Origin: Actinomycetes bacterium
Lineage (GTDB): Bacteria; Planctomycetota; Phycisphaerae; JAACET01
DNA: 5,385 nt
Direction of reading: 5' to 3'
NCBI GenBank assembly: GCA_030631725.1
Contig: DAOVKO010000149.1
Coordinates: forward strand, 1-5,385
Below are positions 1 through 5,385 of this stretch, piece after piece (within the stretch, counting starts at the first letter, position 1; every line of letters begins with the position of its first letter). Below the pieces are notes generated by a model that was given only the letters and a program-made list of their open reading frames with translations, was not told the origin of the DNA and made no database searches. A program made the position numbers and the translations under genes.

Positions 1-1083
1 CAATTCCTGATAAAGGCTGACGTAGCTCTCGTAGCGGCTGGGGAAGATTTTATCTTCCTCCAGGGCGGCTTTTACGGCGCAGTCAATCTCCTTGACGTGC
101 GAACAGGGCTGAAACCTACAATCCATCCCGAACTGGGCAATCTCCGGATACGACCCCGCCAAATCCACCGCCGGAACGTCCCACAAGCTGAACTGCCTGA
201 TCCCCGGCGTGTCGATGACGTATCCGCCGAAGCTAAGGGTCAACAGCGACGCGTTCTTCGTGGCGTGCTGACCTTTAGTAGTTCTGCGACTGATTCGCGA
301 AATCTTTAGCGTCAATTGCGGATCAACGGCACTGAGCAGCGAGCTCTTGCCCACGCCCGATTGCCCTGCCAGCACGGAGGTCTTGCCCCGCAGCAACTCG
401 CAGAAACCATCCAGGCCGATGCACTCGGTAGCTGAAGTGGCCACGGCCGGGTAACCCAGCGAGCGATACATCTCGAGAGCTTCGGCGTAACTGCCCTGCG
501 GATCGAGATCGATTTTATTGATGCAGACCGCGGCCTCCAGTTCGCCGTACTCAGCCGCCACCAAGTACCTGTCGATCAGCCGCGGCCTAAACGACGGCTC
601 GCGAGTCGAGACCACCACGACCACCCGGTCCACGTTAGCTGCGATGATATGCTGAAGCCTACTTCTTGGCCCAGTACCGCGCCTCGTCAAAATCGTTCGC
701 CTTGTGCCCACCTGCTCGATTGCCCCCTCGCCGTCGCCGATCAGGCTGAAGTACACCTCATCGCCCACAGCCAAAACCGTCTGCCGCCGCGAATCCTTGG
801 CTGTCAATATCCCCCGCAGTACGCACGCATATTCCTTATCCCCGCTCCGCACCCGGCAGGAGCCCGGACCGATGGACAGCACCGTCCCTTCCAGCAAGCC
901 TTCCCGCGAGCGGGCGTGCCGATCCAGCCGTGGATCGTCGCTGGTCGTGCCTACCTTCCGCGGCTTGCCCCGGGGCGCATCCAAGGCATCGCGATCCAAC
1001 TGCGGGTCGGCGTCCAGCTCGCCAGCCTTGTACCGCTGCGTCAAGTCCCGAGGACGCGGTCGCTTACGTCGATACCTACCCAA
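1..1083 (-). CDS. rsgA: Ribosome small-subunit biogenesis GTPase RsgA (C-terminus cut by window edge)
   Basis: RsgA (YjeQ/EngC) is a cytoplasmic GTPase that binds the 30S subunit late in assembly and hydrolyses GTP on release. The frame is open for 361 codons from 1083 to the left edge. An OB-fold-like segment (about residues 65-130) is followed by a circularly permuted GTPase domain: G4 NKID at 189-192, SAT at 217-219, P-loop GQSGVGKSS at 240-248, the switch segment TTKGQHAT at 268-275, and G3 DTPG at 291-294. The zinc-binding set is complete: Cys322, Cys327, His329 and Cys335. Only the extreme C-terminus is missing. The basic and acidic N-terminal extension (RYRRKRPRPRDLTQ) resembles planctomycete homologues. 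No ATG fits the start: an in-frame TGA lies at 1119-1117, and the first plausible start after it is TTG at 1083-1081, with AAAGGG four bases upstream. Family identity is certain; the exact start is less so. Confidence 0.95.
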   Translation of the reverse strand, partial: MGRYRRKRPRPRDLTQRYKAGELDADPQLDRDALDAPRGKPRKVGTTSDDPRLDRHARSREGLLEGTVLSIGPGSCRVRSGDKEYACVLRGILTAKDSRRQTVLAVGDEVYFSLIGDGEGAIEQVGTRRTILTRRGTGPRSRLQHIIAANVDRVVVVVSTREPSFRPRLIDRYLVAAEYGELEAAVCINKIDLDPQGSYAEALEMYRSLGYPAVATSATECIGLDGFCELLRGKTSVLAGQSGVGKSSLLSAVDPQLTLKISRISRRTTKGQHATKNASLLTLSFGGYVIDTPGIRQFSLWDVPAVDLAGSYPEIAQFGMDCRFQPCSHVKEIDCAVKAALEEDKIFPSRYESYVSLYQEL

Positions 1084-1137
1084 AGGGCCCTTTCTGTATA
1101 TCCTGGCCGCATTTGCTCATCTGTTCTGGCTCAACCC

Positions 1138-1166
1138 ATTATATCATAACATCGTCGGCCTGTGCA
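1138..1166 (-). promoter_or_regulatory. Extended -10 sigma-70-type promoter for rsgA
   Basis: On the minus strand a perfect TATAAT (1143-1138) is preceded by TGA, giving the extended -10 form TGnTATAAT. A partial -35, TGCACA (four of six matches to TTGACA), lies at 1166-1161, exactly 17 bases away. Transcription would begin near 1131, giving a leader of about 48 bases before the TTG start at 1083. This is inferred from sequence match only. Confidence 0.6.
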
Positions 1167-1218
1167 GATAACTACAGGATGTGCTAAATTCCCCCTTCCC
1201 CCCGTTATACTTATATGT

Positions 1219-1258
1219 GTCATTGCGAGGGAGCCGAAGGCGACCGCGGTAATCTCTC
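1219..1258. repeat. Fragment resembling a dispersed bacterial intergenic repeat
   Basis: The stretch reads gtcattgcgagggagccgaa and continues to about 1258. It resembles the common 'cattgcgag...gcgac...gcaatctc' intergenic repeat found in many copies in diverse environmental bacterial genomes, whose spurious translations read like CHCE...DRGNLS or its reverse. Only one copy is visible here and its borders are unclear. The assignment comes from memory of the motif, not from a comparison within the window. Confidence 0.4.
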
Positions 1259-1279
1259 CTTGGCTCAATTTCCGGCAAC

Positions 1280-1308
1280 TTGACGCCTGCAAAGCCCTTT
1301 GATAGGCT
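1280..1308 (+). promoter_or_regulatory. Candidate promoter for the cstA operon
   Basis: TTGACG (1280-1285, five of six to the -35 consensus) is followed after 17 bases by TAGGCT (1303-1308, three of six to TATAAT), and TGA directly upstream of the hexamer gives an extended -10. Transcription would start near 1315, placing the inverted repeat at 1323-1368 near the 5' end of the leader. The weak -10 keeps this tentative. TATACT at 1206-1211 is another possible -10 but has no recognisable -35. Confidence 0.33.
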
Positions 1309-1322
1309 GTTGGGGCCTGAGA

Positions 1323-1368
1323 ATCCTGCCGATCCGACTGCGTCCTGTCCCCACAAGCTCGGCAGGAT
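1323..1368 (+). promoter_or_regulatory. Inverted repeat (potential hairpin) in the cstA leader
   Basis: ATCCTGCCGA (1323-1332) and TCGGCAGGAT (1359-1368) are perfect reverse complements separated by 26 bases. The 3' arm ends six bases before the AAGGAG ribosome binding site (1374-1379), so the stem could influence ribosome access, or the DNA repeat could be an operator. No U-tract follows, so it is not an intrinsic terminator. It matches no riboswitch class I recognise. Confidence 0.45.
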
Positions 1369-1373
1369 CGCCG

Positions 1374-1379
1374 AAGGAG
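1374..1379 (+). promoter_or_regulatory. Shine-Dalgarno site that fixes the cstA start
   Basis: AAGGAG lies eight bases before ATG 1388. A longer in-frame reading from TTG 1280 has no such site, and its extra 36 residues are polar and unlike the CstA N-terminus, so ATG 1388 is preferred. Confidence 0.8.
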
Positions 1380-1387
1380 CAACGAAC

Positions 1388-3097
1388 ATGCCTCCCAATT
1401 CGTTGGTAGTAGCCGGATTCGTCGTCGGCGCCCTCCTTCTCGGATATCTCTTCTACGGCCGTTTCATAGCCAAACTCTGGGGCATCGATCCGGCCCGCAA
1501 GACTCCCGCCATGGAGCGGCCCGACGGCATCGACTATGTGCCCGCCAAGCACTGGAGCGTCCTCTTCGGCCATCACTTCAGCAGTATCGCCGGGGCCGGG
1601 CCCATCATCGGCCCCGTCATCGCCTGCTATTATTGGGGTTGGCTGCCCGCTTTGATCTGGATTGTCATCGGCTCGATATTCCTCGGTGCCGTCCATGATT
1701 TTTCTGCCCTGATGGCTTCGCTGCGCCACAAAGGCCAATCCATCGCCCAGGTTGCCGAGGCCGTCATGGGCAAACGCACCAAGATAATCTTCGCTTCGTT
1801 TATCTGGCTGGCCCTGGTCCTGGTCATCGCGGTCTTCGTAGCCGCCGCGGCCAAAACGCTTACCAAAGAACCCGCAGTTGTCATACCCACATTCGGTTTG
1901 ATCGGCGTGGCAATCTTCACCGGCTTATTGATGTACAAATGGAACATGAACCAGCTCTTGGCTACCATCATCGGCGTGGGACTATTATTGGGCCTGATCA
2001 TCCTGGGTTACCACTTCCGTTTGGACATTACCCAGATCGGCGGAGTCTTTGCCCAACATCCGGTCAAATGCTGGACGGTTATCTTACTGATTTACGGATA
2101 CATCGCCTCGGTTACACCGGTCAATATCCTCCTTCAGCCACGCGATTATCTGGCCACCTTCGTCTTGTACTTCGGCATGTTGCTCGGGTTCGTCGGTCTG
2201 ATTGTTACTCATCCGCCCATGCGTGCCCCACATTATATAAGCTGGTCCACCAGCAGTGGCCCGATGTGGCCGATGATGTTTGTCATGGTCGCCTGCGGCG
2301 CTATTTCCGGATTTCACAGTCTAATTGCCAGCGGTACAACCTCCAAGCAATTAGCCAACGAACGCTATGCCAAGCGCGTCGGTTACGGGGCCATGATCTT
2401 TGAGGGCGTCCTCGCCGCCCTGGCAGTCTTGTGCGTTTGTGCCGGACTCTACTGGCAGGGCAGCCCTGGCTGGAACTACCCCGAAATCATGGCGGATGAA
2501 GGAGGTGGTGCCATAGTGGCTTTCGGAAAAGGATATGGACAAATAACCTCTTCCGTCCTGGGGTGGATCTCCGGCAGAGGTCCAGAGTTTACCCTGCAAT
2601 TAGGCATGTTAATCGGTATTATGACTATCAAGACCTTTGTCATGACTACCCTCGACTCAGCCACCAGAATAGGACGCTACGTCGGCGAAGAGTTGTTCGG
2701 CCAATCACTGCGAATAAAGTTCTTCAGCAACCGGTTTATGTCCACATCTTTGATCATAGTCTTTGCGGCTTGTTTGGCTTTCGGGGCCTACGAAAGTATT
2801 TGGAAAGTATTTGGAGCAGCCAATCAACTGGTGGCGGCCTTAGCTCTGATGGTGGTTACCATGGTATTGCTCAAGCTGGGCAAATCGGCAAAATATACTT
2901 TGTATCCCGCGATCGTGATGTTGGTAACGACCATAGGGGCACTAATCTATCAGGTGGTCTGGGTTTTTCTACTTAACGGGCGCTGGCTCCTGGCGGGCAT
3001 CGGCATAGTCCTGATCGTCCTGGCCGGGGTAATGACCGCCGAGGGAATTGCCACCGCTCGCAAACTTCGCGTCCGGGCGGCAAGCAAAACGGAGTAA
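1388..3097 (+). CDS. cstA: CstA-family carbon starvation protein / small-metabolite transporter
   Basis: This is a 569-residue inner-membrane protein of the CstA family. Characterised members are induced by carbon limitation and import pyruvate or peptides. Membrane helices run almost throughout, starting with the first at about residues 5-23. Conserved family blocks are HHFSSIAGAGPIIGP at 62-76, GAVHDF at 100-105, ILLQPRDYL at 247-255, GAISGFHSLIASGTTSKQL at 304-322, MTTLDSATRIGRY at 419-431 and FGAANQLVAAL at 475-485. It is shorter than E. coli CstA (about 700 residues), like the short forms seen in other phyla, and appears complete at both ends. Its stop is five bases before the next gene, so the two are very probably cotranscribed. 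The small YbdD-type partner that follows cstA in enterobacteria is absent here. The substrate cannot be deduced from sequence; the family assignment is firm. Confidence 0.95.
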   Translation: MPPNSLVVAGFVVGALLLGYLFYGRFIAKLWGIDPARKTPAMERPDGIDYVPAKHWSVLFGHHFSSIAGAGPIIGPVIACYYWGWLPALIWIVIGSIFLGAVHDFSALMASLRHKGQSIAQVAEAVMGKRTKIIFASFIWLALVLVIAVFVAAAAKTLTKEPAVVIPTFGLIGVAIFTGLLMYKWNMNQLLATIIGVGLLLGLIILGYHFRLDITQIGGVFAQHPVKCWTVILLIYGYIASVTPVNILLQPRDYLATFVLYFGMLLGFVGLIVTHPPMRAPHYISWSTSSGPMWPMMFVMVACGAISGFHSLIASGTTSKQLANERYAKRVGYGAMIFEGVLAALAVLCVCAGLYWQGSPGWNYPEIMADEGGGAIVAFGKGYGQITSSVLGWISGRGPEFTLQLGMLIGIMTIKTFVMTTLDSATRIGRYVGEELFGQSLRIKFFSNRFMSTSLIIVFAACLAFGAYESIWKVFGAANQLVAALALMVVTMVLLKLGKSAKYTLYPAIVMLVTTIGALIYQVVWVFLLNGRWLLAGIGIVLIVLAGVMTAEGIATARKLRVRAASKTE

Positions 3098-3102
3098 CCG
3101 CT

Positions 3103-3909
3103 GTGAGCAACATGAAACTCGGCTTGGCTGGATGGGGTTTTCGCGAGATGAGCATCCGCGAGTACTTTGACACCGCTTCTCGTCTGGGCCTGCCCCTCAT
3201 CGAGCTCAATTGCCGCCCCGACGTACCAAACCACGCCTGGGTTGACTTCGACAAGCAGGATGTTACCGAAGTGCAGGACTGTGCCGCTGACGAGGGGCTC
3301 AAGATTGTTGCCCTGGCGGCCAACAACGATTTCACCCAGAGCGACCCCGGCCTGCTAAGCAGCCAAGTCGCCCAGATAAGGCGAACCATTGAGTTGGCCG
3401 GCGAGTTGGGTGCCTCTTACGTGCGGGCCATTGTCGGTGCGGAGAATCAACCCCCACCGGCGGTCCTGGAGACTGCCCTGCGCAGGTTGCAGGAGGCAGC
3501 CCAATTTGCAGATAGTTTCGATATTCGCCTGGCCATCGAGAACGGCAGCGGACCGCTGGCATCAGCCGGGCAGTGCCTGGCAATCATGGAGCAGCTCGCA
3601 GCCGATCCGATCGGTCTGGTATATAATCCGGCCAATTTCGCCCGGGATGGCGACGATCCAATAAAAGCCCTCGAGATGCTCGGCCAATATGTCTGTTACG
3701 TTCACCTCTGCGACTGGGACGGCCGGGACTGCTGCCCAATCGGTAAAGGAAACATCGATTGGGAAAAACTCATAACCCTCTTGGACAAATCCCCCCTGAC
3801 CTTCGCCCTGATTGAGTACCCCCACCCTCAGGACATAGAGCTGGGCACGGCGGCCAGCTACAAAAAACTCACCTCGCTGCTGCGCAAGCTCAGCAGCCGC
3901 CACACTTAG
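3103..3909 (+). CDS. Sugar phosphate isomerase/epimerase-like TIM-barrel protein
   Basis: This 268-residue cytosolic protein belongs to the xylose isomerase-like TIM-barrel superfamily (AP-endonuclease 2 fold), which includes sugar and keto-acid isomerases such as IolE, IolI and hydroxypyruvate isomerase. Visible family marks are the opening strand KLGLAGWGF (5-13), LPLIELN (30-36), LAIENGSG (143-150, Glu146), GLVYNPANF (171-179), YVHLCDWDG (199-207, His201), GKGNIDW (214-220) and ALIEYPH (235-241, Glu238). Glu146, His201 and Glu238 fit the usual divalent-metal ligands. The residue in the NPAN block where Asp is more usual is Asn175. The GTG start at 3103 is favoured because GGAG at the end of cstA (3091-3094) is eight bases away; ATG 3112 would be 17 bases away. 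It forms an operon with cstA, suggesting action on an imported metabolite. The exact reaction is unknown. Confidence 0.88.
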   Translation: MSNMKLGLAGWGFREMSIREYFDTASRLGLPLIELNCRPDVPNHAWVDFDKQDVTEVQDCAADEGLKIVALAANNDFTQSDPGLLSSQVAQIRRTIELAGELGASYVRAIVGAENQPPPAVLETALRRLQEAAQFADSFDIRLAIENGSGPLASAGQCLAIMEQLAADPIGLVYNPANFARDGDDPIKALEMLGQYVCYVHLCDWDGRDCCPIGKGNIDWEKLITLLDKSPLTFALIEYPHPQDIELGTAASYKKLTSLLRKLSSRHT

Positions 3910-4056
3910 AATACCTCCTCACAATGCAAAACCATTATCCCTACAACATTAAGCCCGGATTCCCAAATTCAAGTGGCGCATCTGAGACTGACTTGATAGC
4001 ATAAAGCTTATGGACACAATTCAAGCCAGTTTTGCTGTTCTTATTTGGAGAACCAA

Positions 4057-4161
4057 ATGGGTGAAGCATGCAAGGATGCTCTGCGAGTCAATTTCGACCG
4101 AAAATTGAAGCTCGAATTTCACGGAGTGAAAGTTATCGGTGATGCCGGTTTGTTAGCCTAA
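4057..4161 (+). pseudogene. N-terminal remnant of an IS1380-type transposase
   Basis: An ATG at 4057, with GGAG at 4047-4050, opens a 34-residue reading frame that ends in TAA at 4159-4161. It begins MGEACKDALR and contains the block FDRKLKLEFHG followed by DAGLLA, which matches my knowledge of the start of IS1380-group transposases (typically ...KLEFHGxKVTSDAGLLAYRELD...). The stop falls where the conserved Tyr after GLLA is expected. No catalytic DDE segment is present in any frame downstream, so only the first tenth or so of the usual 400-plus residues remains. It is inactive and probably an old, internally deleted copy. Its original borders are not certain. Confidence 0.7.
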
Positions 4162-4224
4162 GGTCTGCACAGAAAAGACTACGGGACCGATGGCGTGGCT
4201 TAAAACAACGTGTTTCCGTGCAAA

Positions 4225-4231
4225 TTACCAA
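4225..4231. repeat. Left flanking direct repeat (target-site duplication)
   Basis: TTACCAA lies directly outside the left terminal inverted repeat and is repeated exactly at 4391-4397 on the other side, as expected of a 7-bp target-site duplication. Confidence 0.6.
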
Positions 4232-4390
4232 CTCAAACTGACCGTTTTTTGGCCGATTTGTTGCGTAACACCATTTCGACTAAGAGGTTACATGGACTTC
4301 AAAAACGCCTTATTTTCCTTCCAAACTCTAGTCAAGACTGTGTTTCTGACGTTTTTGAGCACATTAACGCGAAGAATCGGTCAGTTTGAG
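4232..4390. mobile_element. MITE-like non-autonomous element, 159 bp
   Basis: The ends are perfect 13-bp terminal inverted repeats: CTCAAACTGACCG at 4232-4244 and its reverse complement at 4378-4390. TTACCAA immediately flanks both sides. The inverted symmetry continues inward: CCGATT...GCGT at 4253-4266 mirrors the right arm (about 4367-4380) if the left arm carries an 11-bp insertion or duplication around CCGTTTTTTGG. TCAAAAACG at 4299-4307 is the reverse complement of 4350-4358. The element therefore approximates a long imperfect hairpin and has no coding capacity. These are hallmarks of miniature inverted-repeat transposable elements, which are mobilised in trans. It sits 70 bases after the transposase remnant and could derive from that IS or from an unrelated family; this cannot be decided here. 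Confidence 0.65.
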
Positions 4391-4397
4391 TTACCAA
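4391..4397. repeat. Right flanking direct repeat (target-site duplication)
   Basis: TTACCAA directly follows the right terminal inverted repeat and matches 4225-4231 exactly. Confidence 0.6.
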
Positions 4398-4423
4398 CAA
4401 AACTGTCTCGGAACAGAAAATCC

Positions 4424-4452
4424 TTGACCGCTCAAGATGATTTCGATAAAAT
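4424..4452 (+). promoter_or_regulatory. Sigma-70-type promoter for the lipoprotein gene
   Basis: TTGACC (4424-4429, five of six to consensus) and TAAAAT (4447-4452, five of six) are separated by exactly 17 bases. Transcription would start near 4459, giving a leader of about 70 bases before GTG 4529. The promoter starts 33 bases after the end of the MITE-like element and supports a transcription unit separate from the cstA operon. AT-rich DNA raises the chance of fortuitous matches. Confidence 0.5.
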
Positions 4453-4512
4453 TACCGCTGTCGTACGGAGAAAATTATGTTTTCTAAGCGTATATATGGG
4501 AAATCCCGGATT

Positions 4513-4519
4513 AAGGAGG
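4513..4519 (+). promoter_or_regulatory. Strong Shine-Dalgarno site that fixes a GTG start
   Basis: AAGGAGG is a near-perfect anti-16S match nine bases before GTG 4529. The next in-frame ATG (codon 31) would remove the signal peptide and lipobox, so GTG is the start. Confidence 0.85.
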
Positions 4520-4528
4520 ATCAAACAA

Positions 4529-5385
4529 GTGAACTATCTGAAGCTCGTTACCGCCTTGGTGGTTTTTGCGGGTCTGAACTTATCCTGTGACAATCAGGAG
4601 AAGAGATCTGGAAAACCTATGACGGAAATAGACGGATTGACGATGTCGGAAGTGGGTAATGTGTGGAAGTTCAAGACCGACCCCGACGATGTCGGTCTTA
4701 AGGAGAAGTGGTACGCAAGCCAAATCGACGATAGCGGCTGGGCCGAGGTCCGCAACGATCTGGACAGCGGCTGGGAGAGCCAGGGTTTTCCTGGCTATAC
4801 AGGCTACGGCTGGTACAGGCAGCAGGTGAAGGTTCCCGCGGACATAGACGCGCAAAAACCATTCTATCTTTGTTTTGCTGCCGTGGATGAGGATGCGGTA
4901 ATCTATATCAACGGAGCCAAGGCCTTCGAGCACACCTGTTCTTCCACCGGTCTAACGCCAAATGAGATATGGATAACACCTTTTGCCTTCGACGCTAGGA
5001 AGTGGCTAAAAGCTGGCCAGGAGAATCTGATTGCCGTTAGGGTTTACAACCTTGCTAACATGGGAGGCATCTGGAAGCCGGTTTATTTCGTTACTGGCGA
5101 TACAGAAGTAACCGCCGGCCAGATAGCGGAGGTGGTGGGAAAAAAGGTCAAAGTAAGCGACGCTAAGGTTCCAGAGATAGTAATACGAAAGGGTGACTAT
5201 GAGGTGCCGGAAGGAGTTTTAGACACCGGGGTGATGGGCGGCGTGGACAGCCCGGCGAAGCTTGCCTTTGACATCCCGCACGCCAAGAAGACCACGCCCA
5301 TCCCAGGTGCAGTGCTCTTTCCTATGCCCCCTGCTGGCAGACGCACCGACACGCGCACGGCCATGACGCAAAACGGCGACATCTA
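4529..5385 (+). CDS. Lipoprotein with galactose-binding-like (glycoside hydrolase 2-type) domain, C-terminus cut by window edge
   Basis: The frame is open from GTG 4529 to the right edge (285 codons plus two bases). A short signal peptide (NYLKLVTALVVFAGLNLSC) ends in a lipobox, with Cys20 as the lipidation site, so the product should be membrane-anchored outside the cytoplasm. Residues about 45-190 look like the jelly-roll sugar-binding domain found in family 2 glycoside hydrolases and sialate O-acetylesterases: KWYASQIDDSGWAEV (60-74), the YGWYRQQVKVP strand (93-103), VDEDAVIYINGAK (119-131), an Asp-rich ligand-face strand, and LIAVRVYNLANMGGIWKPV (167-185). Residues 190-285 form a Lys/Val/Pro-rich segment I do not recognise. 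No catalytic domain is visible within the window; it may follow beyond the edge. The role in glycan binding or degradation is inferred from the domain. The final TA could begin a Tyr codon or a stop, so length is unknown. Confidence 0.85.
   Translation, partial: MNYLKLVTALVVFAGLNLSCDNQEKRSGKPMTEIDGLTMSEVGNVWKFKTDPDDVGLKEKWYASQIDDSGWAEVRNDLDSGWESQGFPGYTGYGWYRQQVKVPADIDAQKPFYLCFAAVDEDAVIYINGAKAFEHTCSSTGLTPNEIWITPFAFDARKWLKAGQENLIAVRVYNLANMGGIWKPVYFVTGDTEVTAGQIAEVVGKKVKVSDAKVPEIVIRKGDYEVPEGVLDTGVMGGVDSPAKLAFDIPHAKKTTPIPGAVLFPMPPAGRRTDTRTAMTQNGDI

Larger units (their letters stand above)
1084..1387. other. Divergent intergenic region between rsgA and the cstA operon
   Basis: This 304-base spacer holds no convincing gene. 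From left to right it carries the rsgA leader and promoter on the minus strand, a C-rich tract at 1191-1203, a fragment resembling a dispersed repeat (about 1219-1258), a candidate plus-strand promoter (1280-1308), and an inverted repeat (1323-1368) ahead of the cstA ribosome binding site. Several short open frames cross it on both strands, but none has protein-like composition or a good ribosome binding site. Confidence 0.8.
3910..4528. other. Intergenic scar with decayed mobile elements
   Basis: This 619-base stretch is visibly richer in A and T than the flanking genes and has no intact gene. It holds an IS1380-type transposase start (4057-4161) ended by a stop, a MITE-like element (4232-4390), and the promoter and ribosome binding site of the lipoprotein gene (4424-4519). 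I see nothing definite in 3910-4056, including no terminator hairpin after the TIM-barrel gene. ATCTGAGACTGAC at 3980-3992 loosely resembles the end of the MITE-like element (10 of 15 bases over a slightly longer span). Confidence 0.75.

Noticed and set aside
649..1187. Long plus-strand open frames opposite rsgA
   Set aside because: They lie antisense to a clear rsgA frame, have no ribosome binding site, and give low-complexity Pro/Arg/Ser-rich translations typical of GC-rich shadow frames.
1311..1353. Possible pseudoknot: TGGGG 1311-1315 pairing with CCCCA 1349-1353 across the leader hairpin
   Set aside because: Five base pairs in GC-rich DNA are easily fortuitous and there is no comparative support.
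1280..1387. Extended N-terminus of CstA from TTG 1280
   Set aside because: The extra 36 residues are polar, unlike the family, and include the hairpin region; ATG 1388 has a proper ribosome binding site and begins at the first membrane helix.
3905..3960. Intrinsic terminator after the TIM-barrel gene
   Set aside because: I found no GC-rich stem followed by a T-run; termination may be Rho-dependent or lie elsewhere.
4143..4440. An open reading of about 40 codons that appears if the MITE-like element and one direct repeat are removed (reads ...RLRDRWRGLKQRV... then VSEQKILDRSR)
   Set aside because: It is short, matches no family I recognise, has no start or ribosome binding site, and can occur by chance; kept only as a possible trace of an interrupted sequence.
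4580..4933. 117-residue minus-strand open frame
   Set aside because: It is antisense to the lipoprotein gene, whose signal peptide, lipobox and jelly-roll domain are clear.
1..5385. CRISPR array, tRNA, rRNA, toxin-antitoxin or defence genes
   Set aside because: No regularly spaced repeats, no recognisable cloverleaf or rRNA segments, and no supporting protein motifs were seen on either strand.

Overview
The window looks like chromosomal DNA of a free-living heterotrophic bacterium, most probably a Planctomycetota-type lineage (Phycisphaerae-like). I infer this from the Arg/Asp-rich N-terminal extension of RsgA, the short CstA beside a TIM-barrel sugar isomerase-like gene, and a secreted lipoprotein with a glycoside-hydrolase-type jelly-roll domain. 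No rRNA or other marker gene fixes the phylum, so this is a moderate inference.

Layout. (1) 1-1083, minus strand: most of rsgA, the circularly permuted GTPase of 30S ribosome maturation. It starts at TTG and its C-terminus runs off the left edge. (2) 1084-1387: a divergent intergenic region. It holds an extended -10 promoter for rsgA, a C-rich tract, a fragment resembling a dispersed bacterial repeat, a candidate promoter for the plus-strand operon, and a 10-bp inverted repeat in the presumed leader just ahead of the cstA ribosome binding site. (3) 1388-3097 and 3103-3909, plus strand: a two-gene operon (5-nt gap) of a CstA-family membrane transporter and a sugar phosphate isomerase/epimerase-like TIM-barrel protein. 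(4) 3910-4528: an AT-richer scar without an intact gene. It contains the broken N-terminus of an IS1380-type transposase, then a 159-bp MITE-like element with 13-bp perfect terminal inverted repeats and a 7-bp perfect direct repeat on each side, then a good sigma-70-type promoter. (5) 4529-5385, plus strand: the N-terminal 285 codons of a GTG-started lipoprotein with a galactose-binding-like domain, running off the right edge.

How the genes work together. RsgA is housekeeping and not functionally tied to the rest. CstA imports small carbon compounds such as pyruvate or peptides in characterised relatives, and the adjacent TIM-barrel protein plausibly acts on a related metabolite. The lipoprotein fits extracytoplasmic glycan binding or breakdown and is separated from the operon by the mobile-element scar, so it is probably a separate transcription unit.

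I see no defence, CRISPR, secondary-metabolite or other clearly new multi-gene system. The most noteworthy items are the MITE-like element beside the transposase remnant and the CstA/TIM-barrel pairing with its leader hairpin.
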